Assembly: GCA_003220265.1 (NCBI GenBank)
Contig: QHRW01000107.1
Coordinates: forward strand, 1-64,000
From: Candidatus Rokuibacteriota bacterium
GTDB taxonomy: Bacteria; Methylomirabilota; Methylomirabilia; Rokubacteriales; CSP1-6
Length of the DNA: 64,000 nt
Direction: 5' to 3'
Below, in pieces: positions 9,779-18,770 of this stretch. The notes under the pieces are model-generated. The model saw only the letters and a list, made by a program, of their open reading frames with translations, was not told the DNA's origin and did not search any database. How positions within the stretch are numbered: position 1 is the first letter of the stretch; each line of letters starts with the position of its first letter. Position numbers and translations under genes: made by a program.

Positions 9779-10458
9779 TGTTCGACGCGATCCGGGACGA
9801 CATCCGCACGGTGATGGAGCGCGACCCCGCCGCCCGCTCACGGTTCGAGGTCTTGCTGTCCTATCCCGGCGTCCACGCGCTGGCGCTCCACCGGGTTGCC
9901 AACGGCCTGTGGCGCCGCGGCTGGCTGACGAGCGCGCGCTTCGTGTCCCATCTGGCGCGCTTCCTCACGGGGATCGAGATCCACCCGGCCGCCAAGTTCG
10001 GCCGTGGCGTGTTCATCGACCACGGGATGGGCATCGTGGTGGGCGAGACCGCCGAGATCGGCAACAACGTGAGCCTCCTCCAGGGCGTGACGCTGGGCGG
10101 CACCAGCACGCGCCGCGAGAAGCGCCATCCCACGCTGCGCGACAACGTCACGGTGGGCGCCGGCGCCAAGATCATCGGGGCCATCACGGTCGGCGAGAAC
10201 AGCCGTGTCGGCGCCGGCTCGGTCGTGGTCCGGGACGTCCCGCCCAACGCCGTTGTCGTCGGGGTGCCCGGCCGGGTAACATCCAAGGACGGTCAGCGGG
10301 TCGGCGGCATCGACATGAACATGACCGACCTGCCCGACCCGGTGAGCCGGGCGATCGAGCAGCTCGTCGAGAAGATCCACGGCCTCGAGGCCGATCTCGA
10401 CAGCCTGCGCAAGCAGCTCGAGCGCAGCGGCATTCAGGACAAAGAGGAGGCGCCGTGA
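9778..10458 (+). CDS. cysE: Serine O-acetyltransferase
   Basis: A 226-residue serine acetyltransferase of the shorter bacterial form, making O-acetylserine from serine and acetyl-CoA, the first step of cysteine synthesis. It has an N-terminal helical segment and a left-handed beta-helix of hexapeptide repeats. Visible signatures are the catalytic region [17 protein letters not shown] and the substrate/CoA loop [20 protein letters not shown]-terminal coiled-coil-like tail (residues about 195-215) follows. The ATG overlaps the scaffold stop. Its place after desulfurase and scaffold suggests cysteine supply is tied to iron-sulfur demand. Confidence 0.93.
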   Translation: MFDAIRDDIRTVMERDPAARSRFEVLLSYPGVHALALHRVANGLWRRGWLTSARFVSHLARFLTGIEIHPAAKFGRGVFIDHGMGIVVGETAEIGNNVSLLQGVTLGGTSTRREKRHPTLRDNVTVGAGAKIIGAITVGENSRVGAGSVVVRDVPPNAVVVGVPGRVTSKDGQRVGGIDMNMTDLPDPVSRAIEQLVEKIHGLEADLDSLRKQLERSGIQDKEEAP

Positions 10459-10634
10459 CCCCGAAGGACGTGCTGGACCTGAAAGAAGCCTCGAAGTACC
10501 TCGGCATGGACGAGGCGTCGCTGAAGCTGCTCGCCAGCGAGCGCCGCATCCCATGCCTGGTGCTCGACGGCGCCTGGGTGTTCTCCAAGAAGTCCATCGA
10601 CAAGTGGAAGAGCCAGCAGAGCCTGCGCGCCTGA
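10455..10634 (+). CDS. Small helix-turn-helix (excisionase/MerR-like) protein
   Basis: A 59-residue protein beginning with GTG in a 4-base overlap with the cysE stop. [19 protein letters not shown] followed by ERRIPCL and [11 protein letters not shown] is the pattern of helix_turn_helix_17 / excisionase-type DNA-binding domains. No other domain is present. It may be a small regulator co-transcribed with the desulfurase module; there is no integrase nearby, so a phage role is unlikely. Confidence 0.75.
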   Translation: MTPKDVLDLKEASKYLGMDEASLKLLASERRIPCLVLDGAWVFSKKSIDKWKSQQSLRA

Positions 10635-10638
10635 TGCC

Positions 10639-11199
10639 GTGACGCGCGACGACGCGTGGTCGCTGCTGACCGAGTTCACCAAGGGCGATAGCCTCCGCAA
10701 GCACGCGCGCGCCGTCGAGACCTCGATGCGCGCTTACGCCGACCGCTTCGGCGAGGATCCGGAGCGCTGGGGCATCGCCGGCATGCTCCACGACTTCGAC
10801 TACGAGATGCACCCGCACGCGCCCCACCATCCGGTGAAGGGCGCCGAGATCCTCACCGCCCGCGGCGTCGAGCCCGGAGTCGTCTACGCGATTCTCGCCC
10901 ACGCCGATTACTCCGGCATGCCGCGCGTCTCCCGCCTGGACAAGGCCCTCTACGCTTGCGACGAGCTGACGGGCTTCGTGCACGCCTGCGCGCTGGTGCG
11001 CCCGGGCAAGGTGATCAGCGGCCTCGAGCCCGCCTCGGTGAAGAAGAAGCTCAAGGACAAGGGCTTCGCGCGCACGGTCAACCGCGACGACGTCTACCGC
11101 GGAGCCGCCGAGCTCGGCGTCGATCTCGACGCTCACATCGCGTTCGTCGTCCAGGCCCTGGAGGGTGTCGCGCCCGAGATCGGGCTCGCCCGGGCCTGA
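10639..11199 (+). CDS. HD-domain phosphohydrolase
   Basis: A 186-residue single HD domain. Metal ligands are suggested by H22 in the first helix, H51-D52 (GMLHDFDYE), the histidine cluster HPHAPHHPVKGAE and a later aspartate (RLDKALYACDEL). Related proteins are annotated as predicted hydrolases acting on phosphoesters, with substrate unknown. The GTG start lies 5 bases after the HTH gene, so it probably belongs to the same transcript. No signalling partner domain is fused. Confidence 0.82.
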   Translation: MTRDDAWSLLTEFTKGDSLRKHARAVETSMRAYADRFGEDPERWGIAGMLHDFDYEMHPHAPHHPVKGAEILTARGVEPGVVYAILAHADYSGMPRVSRLDKALYACDELTGFVHACALVRPGKVISGLEPASVKKKLKDKGFARTVNRDDVYRGAAELGVDLDAHIAFVVQALEGVAPEIGLARA

Positions 11200-11303
11200 G
11201 CGATGGGGTAGCATCGCACCACTGCAGGACGCATGGGCCTGCGCTCACTCCCGACTTCTGTCGGACTCGGGGCCGACGTCAGACGAGTGACAGGGAGGAC
11301 CCC

Positions 11304-11846
11304 ATGGCCGAGGCCCGTCCGGAAGTCCCCTTATTGATCGCCTTCGTCGATCTCACGCGCTACGCCGCCCAGAGCCAGCGTGTCACCGACCGCGCGCTTG
11401 CCGACACCATCGACACGTACTACGAGCGCGTGGCCAGCCTGGTCGAGCGCGCCGGCGGCCGCGTGGTCAAGTTCATCGGTGACGCGGCGCTCCTCGTCTT
11501 TCCCGAGGACGCGGTCGATCGCGGCGTCGAGGGCCTGCTGCAGCTCAAGGACACCGTGGACGACCTCATGCAGGAACGGGGCTGGGACTGCCGCCTGGCG
11601 GTGAAGGCGCACTTCGGCACCACGGTGGCCGGGCCGTTCGGCGCGGCCGGCGCGAAGCGGTTCGACGTCATCGGCAAGGCCGTCAACACGGCCGCGACCC
11701 TGGACTCCACGGGCGTCACGCTCTCGGTGGCGGCCTTCCGCAAGCTGGGGCCCGAGCTCCGACGTCGGTTCCACAAGCACACGCCGCCCATCACGTACAT
11801 CCGCATGGAAGACCCGCGGCGCGTCCGCGGGGCCGCTTCGGGCTGA
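11304..11846 (+). CDS. Class III adenylate/guanylate cyclase-homology domain protein
   Basis: A 180-residue stand-alone cyclase homology domain. The first metal aspartate is D16 (AFVDLTRY) and the second D60 (KFIGDAALLVF). The transition-state region is less clear: FDVIGKAVNTAATLD includes the conserved asparagine, but an arginine four residues on is not seen. It is cytosolic, with no membrane or sensor segment. It may make cAMP or be a degenerate regulatory domain. The ATG follows a CAGGGAGG ribosome site. The 104-bp gap before it contains short inverted repeats but no strong promoter. Confidence 0.8.
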   Translation: MAEARPEVPLLIAFVDLTRYAAQSQRVTDRALADTIDTYYERVASLVERAGGRVVKFIGDAALLVFPEDAVDRGVEGLLQLKDTVDDLMQERGWDCRLAVKAHFGTTVAGPFGAAGAKRFDVIGKAVNTAATLDSTGVTLSVAAFRKLGPELRRRFHKHTPPITYIRMEDPRRVRGAASG

Positions 11847-11853
11847 CGCTGCC

Positions 11854-13023
11854 GTGATTCGCGCCATCGCCCACGTCGACATGGACGCCTTCTATGCGTC
11901 CGTGGAGCAGCGCGACCGGCCCGAGCTCCGCGGGTTGCCGGTGATCGTCGGCGCGGACCCGAAGGGCCGCGGCGTCGTCTCCGCGTGCTCGTACGAGGCG
12001 CGCGTGTTCGGGGTGCACTCGGCGATGCCGATCTCGAAGGCGGCGCGCCTGTGCCCCCAGGGCGTCTACCTGCCGGTGGACATGGACAAGTACGTGCGCG
12101 TGTCGGCCGACGTCATGGCGATCCTCGGCGAGTTCTCGCCGCTGGTGGAGCCCGTCTCGGTGGACGAGGCCTTCATCGACCTCACCGGCACCGAGACGCT
12201 GTGGGGGCCGCCGTACGAGGCAGTGCGCGCGATCAAGGCCCGCATCAAGCGCGAGACGGGCCTGACGGCCTCCGCCGGCCTCGCCGCCAACAAGTTCATC
12301 GCGAAGGTCGCCTCCGACCTCGACAAGCCCGACGGGCTCGTCGTCGTCGAGCCGGGCCGCGAGCCGGAGTTCCTGGCGCCACTGCCGATCGAGCGGTTGT
12401 GGGGCGTGGGCAAGGCCACGGCGAAGGAGCTGCAGGGGCTCGGCGTGGCCACCATCGGCCAGCTCCAGCGCATCGCCCCGCGCGCGCTCGTGGCACGGCT
12501 GGGGCCGCACGGGCCGGACTTGCTCGACCTCGCCTTCGGCCGCGACGAGCGCGCCGTGGAGCCATTCACGCCGCCCAAGTCGATGGGCGCCGAGACGACG
12601 TTCGAGCGCGACTGCCGCGAGCCCGCGCGGCTCGAGGAGACCCTGCGCTACCAGGCCGAGCGCGTGGCGCGCGAGCTGCGCGCCGAGGGCCTGGCCGCCT
12701 GCCGCGTGACGCTGAAGCTCCGCTGGGCCGACTTCCGCACGCTGACGCGCAGTCACACCGGCGATCCGACGCAGGACGGGCTGGAGATCTACCGGCGGGC
12801 GGCCGTGCTGCTGGCGCGCGAGCGGCTGGTGCAGGCGGTGCGGCTCATCGGCGTCTCGGCGTCCACCTTCCGTCCGCAGGCACGCGGCCAGCTGCCGCTG
12901 CTCGATCCCGCCGCGGTCCGCCGCGAGCAGCTCGCGCGCGCCGTGGACCGCATCACCGGGCGCTTCGGACGCTCGGCGATCCTGCCGGCCCGGCTGCTCG
13001 GCCGCGACGATCCTTCCGAGTAG
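11854..13023 (+). CDS. dinB: DNA polymerase IV (Y family)
   Basis: A 389-residue Y-family translesion polymerase. The palm carries D9 (HVDMDAFYAS) and the catalytic pair D104-E105 (SVDEAF); the steric-gate and finger region YEARVFGV is present; the thumb HhH motif (LWGVGKATAKELQGLG) and little-finger domain follow. The extreme C-terminus lacks an obvious QLxLF-type clamp motif, but QLPLLD within the last 60 residues could serve. The start is GTG, 7 bases after the cyclase gene. Length is typical. Confidence 0.95.
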   Translation: MIRAIAHVDMDAFYASVEQRDRPELRGLPVIVGADPKGRGVVSACSYEARVFGVHSAMPISKAARLCPQGVYLPVDMDKYVRVSADVMAILGEFSPLVEPVSVDEAFIDLTGTETLWGPPYEAVRAIKARIKRETGLTASAGLAANKFIAKVASDLDKPDGLVVVEPGREPEFLAPLPIERLWGVGKATAKELQGLGVATIGQLQRIAPRALVARLGPHGPDLLDLAFGRDERAVEPFTPPKSMGAETTFERDCREPARLEETLRYQAERVARELRAEGLAACRVTLKLRWADFRTLTRSHTGDPTQDGLEIYRRAAVLLARERLVQAVRLIGVSASTFRPQARGQLPLLDPAAVRREQLARAVDRITGRFGRSAILPARLLGRDDPSE

Positions 13024-13037
13024 CCGTCGCGCGTGAT

Positions 13038-13067
13038 TTGCGGCCCTCCACCTTTCTCGGCTACACT
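13038..13067 (+). promoter_or_regulatory. Candidate promoter of the ferritin-like gene pair
   Basis: TTGCGG (13038-13043), an 18-bp spacer and TACACT (13062-13067) lie in the 79-bp gap after dinB, 35 bases before the next ATG. It is the best sigma-70-like match in that gap; support is by eye only. Confidence 0.4.
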
Positions 13068-13102
13068 GCCGACTGAATAGCGGTTCACCGCCCGGGGGGA
13101 CA

Positions 13103-13858
13103 ATGGATCGGCCGATCGCCTACGACAAGCTCGCGCGCGAGGATCGCTTCGTTCGCATGCGCACCCGCGACGTGGCCAACGCCAAGATCGAGCAGGGGAT
13201 GCCGCCGTTCCCCGATCTCTCCAGCGAGGCCTCCATGCGCGACCGCATCCACGGCATCCTCGTCGGCGAGATGCAGGCGATGGAAGGTGCGGGACGCTCG
13301 GTCTACGACTTCCCCGACGCGCCCTGGGAGTTCACGCTGGACATGGCGCGCCAGGTCTGGGACGAGTCGCGCCACGTCGAGACCTACCTGGGGCTGCTCG
13401 ACCACCTCGGCGGCTACGTCGGCGAGTTTCCCGAGACCACGCTGCTCTGGCGCTGCGCGTGCGCGGAGGACGCGGCCGCCCGCGTGGCCGGCGTCAACCG
13501 CGGGCTGGAGGGGCTGGCCTGCGACGTCTTCAATCAGCTCATCCACATCGCGCGCAAGATGGGCGATCCCGTCATCGAGCGCTCGGTCGACTACGTGCTG
13601 GCCGACGAGATCACCCACGTGCGCATGGGCTCGCGCTGGCTCAACGAGCTGACCCGGGGCGATGCCGAGCGGCGCCGCCGCGCCATCGAGTTCCAGGACT
13701 CGATCGACGAGCGCTTCAACCTGGGCGGCCAGCGACAGGACGGGCATCACGAGGTGGTGCCCATCTCGATCGCCAAGGACGCGCGCCGCCTGGCCGGCTT
13801 TACCGACGAGGAGATCGAGCGGCTCGTCAAGAGCACGCAGCGCTCCCAGGTGTACTAG
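13103..13858 (+). CDS. Ferritin-like protein of the DUF455 family
   Basis: A 251-residue, mostly helical protein. The motifs DESRHVE (E88, H91) and DEITHVRMG (E169, H172), with further glutamates at about 56 and 136, make a ferritin-like di-iron or di-manganese site in the arrangement of DUF455 proteins. The function of that family is not established; some relatives resemble MiaE-type oxygenases. The ATG follows a purine-rich GGGGGGAC. The next gene begins immediately after the TAG stop and also has ferritin-like motifs, so the two may form a complex. Confidence 0.75.
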   Translation: MDRPIAYDKLAREDRFVRMRTRDVANAKIEQGMPPFPDLSSEASMRDRIHGILVGEMQAMEGAGRSVYDFPDAPWEFTLDMARQVWDESRHVETYLGLLDHLGGYVGEFPETTLLWRCACAEDAAARVAGVNRGLEGLACDVFNQLIHIARKMGDPVIERSVDYVLADEITHVRMGSRWLNELTRGDAERRRRAIEFQDSIDERFNLGGQRQDGHHEVVPISIAKDARRLAGFTDEEIERLVKSTQRSQVY

Positions 13859-14830
13859 CTGTCCGCGCACCCGCTCGCCGGTCACTTCAGCGTCGACGTC
13901 GCCGCGCGGCGCATCCGCCACTATCGTTACGTCGAGGAGCGCATGATGCGCATCCTCGGCGGCTGGATCGCGCTCACCCCCGAGGTGGATGCCAAGCTCC
14001 TGTTCGGCCGCCACGTGTGGGACTGCGCGCAGCACGCCGACCTCTGGGGTAAGCGGCTGCCCGAGCTCCGCGCGGCCGCCCAGGTGTCCGAGCCGGGCGG
14101 GCCGGCGGTCGTCGCGGCGTTCGATCTCATCGAGACGGCCGAGAGGCCGGAGCAGACGGTCGAGCGCGTGACGGCGATCTATCGCGTCGTGAAGCCTCAC
14201 CTGGCCACCGTGTACGAGCGCCACCTGGCCGTCGCCAACCCGGTGTACGAGCCGCCCACGCGCCGCATCCTCCTGCGCTGCATCGAGGAGGAGCGCCGGC
14301 ACGCCGCCGCCGGCGCCCTCGTCCTCGAGCGGCTGTTCGCGCGCGACCGCGCGAGCGCCGACCGCGCGCGCCTGTGGGAGCGGAAGCTGCTGGACGCGCT
14401 CGGCGCCGCCCGCGGCGTGACCGGCGACGTCGAGCTGCCGCTGGTGGCCGAGCCGGCCACGCCGCCCGAGCGCGCCAGCGTGGCCCAGGACCTCGTGACG
14501 CCGCCGAGCGGGTTCGACGTCGAGGCCGCGCTGGGGGATCTGGCCGCGCCGCTGGCCGCGCATCGCGCCGCCCTCGCGCGCGGCGAGCTCGCCGCCGTCC
14601 GGGGCGAGCTGGGTGGCGAGGCGCCTCCGGAAGCCGTCGTCGAGTACGCGCGGCTCGTGCCCCCCTTCGAGCGCGTGGAGGTGGTGGGCGTCGCGCGCAT
14701 CGGCCGGCAGCGGGTGGTGAAGCTGGCGCTGGCCGGGCCGCGCGGTCGCCAGGTGCTGCAAGAGCGCTGGACGCCGACCGAGGCCGGCTGGCGTATCGTG
14801 ACCGTCGAGGTCACCGACAGCACGTCCTGA
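13859..14830 (+). CDS. Ferritin-like helical protein of unknown function
   Basis: Up to 323 residues. The N-terminal half has ferritin-like helices with [24 protein letters not shown] and [10 protein letters not shown], which could supply metal ligands. The C-terminal 110 residues end in a predicted beta-rich segment resembling no family I can name. The start is unclear: the first in-frame ATG is at 13943, but the preceding 28 codons ([16 protein letters not shown]) look like coding sequence and contain only CTG at 13859, directly after the upstream TAG. I use 13859 as the likely extent. The stop overlaps the next ATG. Confidence 0.6.
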   Translation: MSAHPLAGHFSVDVAARRIRHYRYVEERMMRILGGWIALTPEVDAKLLFGRHVWDCAQHADLWGKRLPELRAAAQVSEPGGPAVVAAFDLIETAERPEQTVERVTAIYRVVKPHLATVYERHLAVANPVYEPPTRRILLRCIEEERRHAAAGALVLERLFARDRASADRARLWERKLLDALGAARGVTGDVELPLVAEPATPPERASVAQDLVTPPSGFDVEAALGDLAAPLAAHRAALARGELAAVRGELGGEAPPEAVVEYARLVPPFERVEVVGVARIGRQRVVKLALAGPRGRQVLQERWTPTEAGWRIVTVEVTDSTS

Positions 14831-16127
14831 TGCGCACCGTGCTGGTCGCCAATCGCGGGGAGATCGCCCGGCGCGTCTTCCGCGCGTGCCGCCGACTCGA
14901 TCTCGCCACCGTGGCCGTCTACTCCGAAGCCGACCGGGACGCGCCGCACGTGCGCGACGCCGACCAGGCGATCCTCCTCGGCCCGGCGCCGGCCCGTGAC
15001 AGCTACCTCGACATCGACAAGCTGCTGGACGCCGCCCGTCGCAGCGGCGCCGACGCCGTGCATCCGGGATACGGCTTCCTCTCCGAGAACTGGCGCTTCG
15101 CCGACGCGGTCGCCCGTGCGGGGCTGACGTTCGTGGGGCCGACGGCCGAGGCGGTGCGCGCGATGGGCGACAAGACCGAGGCGCGACGGCTGATGGCCAA
15201 CGCCGGGGTGCCGACGGTGCCGGGTAGCGTGGGGCCGGGTTTCCGCTGGTCTTCAAGGCCGCCGGGGGCGGCGGCGGCATCGGCATGGCGCGCGTGGACA
15301 AGCTCACCGACCTCGCCGGCGCGTTCGCGGCCGCCACGCGGCGCGCGCAGTCCGCGTTCGGCAACGCCGCCGTCTACGTCGAGCGCTACCTCGAGCGGCC
15401 GCGGCACGTCGAGGTCCAGGTCTTCGCCGACACGCACCGCACCGTCGTGCATCTCCACGAGCGCGAGTGCTCCATCCAGCGCCGCCACCAGAAGCTCATC
15501 GAGGAGTCGCCGGCGCCGAATCTCCCGGCGTCGACCAAGCGCGGGCTCACCGAGGCGGCCGTGATGGGGGCGCGCGCCATCGGCTACGTGAACGCGGGCA
15601 CGATGGAGTTCCTGGTGGACGCCACCGGCGAGTTCTACTTCCTGGAGATGAACACGCGCATCCAGGTGGAGCACCCGGTGACCGAGGAGGTGACGGGGCT
15701 CGACCTCGTCGCCGAGCAGCTCCGCGTGGCGGCGGGCGAGCGCCTCGCGTGGCGCCAGGAGGAGATCGCCCAGCGGGGCGCCGCCATCGAGGTGCGCGTG
15801 TACGCCGAGGATCCCGACAGGAACTTCCTGCCCTCGCCGGGGACCATCACGCGGCTCGTCCTGCCGGGCGGTGAGGGCATCCGCGTGGAGTCGGGCGTGG
15901 AATCGGGCAGCGTCGTCTCCGTCCACTACGACCCGCTGCTCTTCAAGCTGATCGCGCGCGGGGCCGACCGCGACGGCGCGCTGGCCCGCATGCGCGCCGC
16001 CCTGGAGGCCACCGTGGTCGAGGGCGTCCGCACGACCGTGCCGTTCCTCCGCAAGGCGCTCGATCATCCCGACGTCCGTCGTGGCGCGCTCCACACGCAG
16101 ATGGTGGACCAGGGCGCCTTCCGCTAA
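14830..16127 (+). pseudogene. accC: Acyl-CoA carboxylase biotin carboxylase subunit, frameshifted with small internal loss
   Basis: Two adjoining frames encode one biotin carboxylase. Frame 1, from ATG 14830, gives the N-terminal domain ([30 protein letters not shown]) up to VPGSVGP at about 15237. The rest ([40 protein letters not shown]) continues in another frame to TAA at 16127. About 15-17 residues usually found before the ATP-grasp FKAAGGGGG strand are missing, so a loss of about 46-52 bp, not a simple one-base slip, best fits. Everything else appears intact, with biotin carrier and carboxyltransferase downstream. It is either a recent mutation or an assembly error. Confidence 0.8.
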
Positions 16128-16156
16128 ACTTCGGGTCCACAAAGGAGCGTTTCCCC

Positions 16157-16372
16157 ATGTCCGAGGAGATCAAGGCCCACATCACGGGCGTCGTGTTCCA
16201 GATTCCCACCAAGAAGGGCGACAAGGTGGGCGCCGGCGATCCCGTCATCGTGCTCGAGTCCATGAAGATGGAGATCCCCGTGGAGGCTCCGCGCGCGGGC
16301 GTCGTGCGGGAGATCAGGGTGCAAGAGGGCCAGACGGTGCAGGAAGGCGACACGGTCGCCGTCCTGGACTAG
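16157..16372 (+). CDS. Biotin carboxyl carrier (biotinyl domain) protein
   Basis: A 71-residue single biotinyl/lipoyl-type domain with the biotinylation motif ESMKMEI (K37) and the usual flanking glycines (KGDKVGAGDPVIVLESM). It carries carboxybiotin between the biotin carboxylase and carboxyltransferase of an acyl-CoA carboxylase. Its ATG has AAAGGAG upstream. It lacks the N-terminal region of AccB, as in stand-alone carriers of propionyl- or acetyl-CoA carboxylases. Confidence 0.92.
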   Translation: MSEEIKAHITGVVFQIPTKKGDKVGAGDPVIVLESMKMEIPVEAPRAGVVREIRVQEGQTVQEGDTVAVLD

Positions 16373-16382
16373 GAGGCGTGCG

Positions 16383-16892
16383 ATGAGCGTCGCGATGGTG
16401 CGTGACCTCTACGAGTATCACCGCTGGGCCAACCATCGCCTGTTCGACGTCGCGCTGGCGCTCGGCGAGGAGGCCTGCGCCCGCGACGTGGGCAAGCACT
16501 TCAGCGTGCCGAACCTGACGCGCATGTTCGCCCACATCTACGGCGCCGACCTGAACTGGCTCAAGCGCTGGGAGGGCTCGTCACCGACGGAGTCCCCCTT
16601 CTTCGAGATCGACTCGATGGCGGAGGTCCGGCGTAAGTGGGACCCGCTGGAAGCCGAGCAGAAGGCGTACGTCGACGGCCTGACGGAGGCGGACCTGGGC
16701 CGCACGATCGACTACAAGAATTCCCAGGGCCGGGCCTTCCGCGTCGCGCTCGGCGTGCTGCTGCAGCACGTGGCCAACCACGCCACGCACCATCGCAGCG
16801 AGATCGCCACGATGCTCACGCTGCTCAGCGGCTCGCCGCCCGACACCGGCATCAACACCTGGATCCTGCTGAAAACCGGTCAGTCGCACTGA
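16383..16892 (+). CDS. DinB-family four-helix metal-binding protein
   Basis: A 169-residue protein of the DinB/DUF664 superfamily (YfiT-like), unrelated to the polymerase DinB. The metal-site histidines are H51 (FAHIYGADLNWL) and the pair near HVANHATHHRSE (H133, H137). Family members bind zinc, nickel or iron and some are thiol-dependent transferases; no substrate can be assigned. It lies between biotin carrier and carboxyltransferase, 10 and 4 bases away, and is presumably co-transcribed with them. Confidence 0.82.
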   Translation: MSVAMVRDLYEYHRWANHRLFDVALALGEEACARDVGKHFSVPNLTRMFAHIYGADLNWLKRWEGSSPTESPFFEIDSMAEVRRKWDPLEAEQKAYVDGLTEADLGRTIDYKNSQGRAFRVALGVLLQHVANHATHHRSEIATMLTLLSGSPPDTGINTWILLKTGQSH

Positions 16893-16896
16893 CCGC

Positions 16897-18450
16897 ATGG
16901 GGATGAAGGACCACGCCGACGAGCTCGCCCGGCGCCGGGCGAAGGCGCGGCAGATGGGCGGCGACGACGCCGTGGCCAGGCAGCATGCCGCCGGCAAGCT
17001 GACCGCTCGCGAGCGCATCGACCGCCTGTTCGACAAGGACACCTTCACCGAGATCGGCATCCACGCCACGCACGCCGGCATCGCGCCCGACCTGGCGGGG
17101 CGCGACACGCCGGCCGACGGCGTCATCACGGGCTTCGGCAAGGTGGACGGGCGGCTGGCCTCGGTGATCGCCTACGACTTCACCGTGATGGCGGGCTCGA
17201 TGGGCCGCAACGCGGAGACCAAGTGCAATCGCGCGCGCGAGATCGCGTACACCAAGCGCGTCCCGATGATCTGGCTGATCGACTCCGCCGGCGCGCGCAT
17301 CCAGGAGGCGATCGGCTCGCGCTGGTTCGCCGGCTCGGGCGTGCTGTTCCGCGAGGAGTCGGTCTTCTCCGGCGTGGTCCCGCAGGTGGCCGCGATGATG
17401 GGCCCCGGCGCCGCCGGCACCGCCTACATCCCGGCGCTGGCGGACTTCGTCCCGATGGTGAAGGGCACCAGCAACATGGCCCTCGGCGGCCCGCCCCTGG
17501 TGAAAGCCGTGGTGGGCGAGGACATCACCGCCGAGGAGCTGGGCGGCTCCAAGATCCACACGGAGATCTCGGGCGTGGCCGACCTCGAGGTGGACGACGA
17601 CGAGCACTGCCTGCGCGTGATCAAGGAGTACCTGTCGTACTTTCCCTCGCACAACCAGGAGCCGCCGCCGGTGATCGCGTGCGACGATCCGGTGGACCGC
17701 CGCGACGACGAGCTGCTGACGATGATGCCGGACAGCCCGCGGCGCGCCTACGACGTGAAGAAGGTGATCCGTGCGCTGGTGGACCACGGCCGGATGCTCG
17801 AGCTGAAGCCGGGCTGGGCGAAGAACATCGTCACCGCGCTGGCGCGCCTCGACGGCCACCCCGTCGGCGTGGTTGCCAATCAGCCGATGGTCCTGGGCGG
17901 AGCGCTCGACCTCGACAGCGCCGACAAGGCGGCGCGCTTCATCATGCTCTGCGACGCCTTCGGCATCCCGCTGGTGTTCCTGCAGGACGTCCCCGGCTTC
18001 ATGGTGGGCCGCAAGGTCGAGCGCGCCGGCATCATTCGCCACGGCGCCAAGATGCTCTACGCCGTCAGCGAGGCCACCGTCCCCAAGCTTACGGTGGTCA
18101 TGCGCAAGGCCTACGGCGCCGGCTACTTCGTGATGTGCGGCCGCGCCTACGAGCCGGACCTGATCGTCGCCTGGCCCACGGCCGAGATCAGCGTCATGGG
18201 CCCGGAAGGCGGCACCAACATCGTCTACCGCAAGGAGATCGCGGCTGCGGCCAATCCCGACGAGGAGCGCGCCCGCCGCGTAGAGGACTTCCGCAAGCTG
18301 ATCTCGCCCTACATCGCCGCCGGCGCCGCTCTGATCGACGACGTCATCGACCCGCGCGACACGCGTCCCACCCTGATCCGCGCGCTCGAGATGGCGAGGA
18401 CCAAGCGCGTCGATCGCCCCTGGCGCAAGCACGGCGTCATGCCGGTGTAG
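16897..18450 (+). CDS. Acyl-CoA carboxylase carboxyltransferase (propionyl-CoA carboxylase beta type)
   Basis: A 517-residue carboxyltransferase with both crotonase-like halves (N half about 20-265, C half about 270-517). Signatures include GKLTARERIDRLFD, DSAGARIQE, GPGAAGTAYIPAL, GGPPLVKAV and, in the C half, QDVPGFMVG and GAGYFVMCGRAY. It transfers carboxyl from biotin to an acyl-CoA, probably propionyl- or acetyl-CoA; the sequence does not decide. With the carrier at 16157 and the broken biotin carboxylase at 14830 it makes a complete carboxylase locus. Confidence 0.92.
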   Translation: MGMKDHADELARRRAKARQMGGDDAVARQHAAGKLTARERIDRLFDKDTFTEIGIHATHAGIAPDLAGRDTPADGVITGFGKVDGRLASVIAYDFTVMAGSMGRNAETKCNRAREIAYTKRVPMIWLIDSAGARIQEAIGSRWFAGSGVLFREESVFSGVVPQVAAMMGPGAAGTAYIPALADFVPMVKGTSNMALGGPPLVKAVVGEDITAEELGGSKIHTEISGVADLEVDDDEHCLRVIKEYLSYFPSHNQEPPPVIACDDPVDRRDDELLTMMPDSPRRAYDVKKVIRALVDHGRMLELKPGWAKNIVTALARLDGHPVGVVANQPMVLGGALDLDSADKAARFIMLCDAFGIPLVFLQDVPGFMVGRKVERAGIIRHGAKMLYAVSEATVPKLTVVMRKAYGAGYFVMCGRAYEPDLIVAWPTAEISVMGPEGGTNIVYRKEIAAAANPDEERARRVEDFRKLISPYIAAGAALIDDVIDPRDTRPTLIRALEMARTKRVDRPWRKHGVMPV

Positions 18451-18471
18451 ACGGGTCTCGCCCCCCGAACG

Positions 18472-18735
18472 ATGTCCGCGTCCACGGTCGGCACGGTTGC
18501 CGGCCGATTCAGCGTCGCCGAGGTCTTCCGCGAGCGCTCGGCACCCGAGCGCCCGCGCGGCGGGGCCATGGGCATCCTGTCCGCGTGCATCGGCACGCAG
18601 CCGCTGGGGACGCTGGCGATCGGCCTGCTAGCGAGCGGCCTCGGCATGTCGGCGGCGTTCACGGTCAACGCCGTTGCCGCACTGGTGGTGATCGTGCCAC
18701 TGATGATCCCGCTGCTTCGAGGTCGGTCGGACTGA
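18472..18735 (+). pseudogene. C-terminal remnant of an MFS transporter
   Basis: The 87-codon frame encodes a hydrophilic stretch (VFRERSAPERPRGGAMG) and then two hydrophobic segments (LGTLAIGLLASGLGM and AVAALVVIVPLMIPLL). This resembles the last cytosolic loop and final membrane helices of a major facilitator (EntS-like) transporter. A full transporter has about 400 residues, and no matching frame lies upstream, where the carboxyltransferase ends. It is read as a decayed 3' fragment; expression is doubtful. Confidence 0.55.
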
Positions 18736-18770
18736 GCGTGGCATAATTCCGGCACGGCCGGAGGGGGCGC

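Noticed and set aside
10455..10634. Phage or integrative element marked by the excisionase-like protein
   Set aside because: There is no integrase, attachment repeat or tRNA nearby, and the gene overlaps cysE as part of a metabolic operon.
16383..16892. Naming the DinB-family protein as a DNA polymerase
   Set aside because: It is the unrelated four-helix metal-binding DinB/DUF664 family; the polymerase is at 11854-13023.
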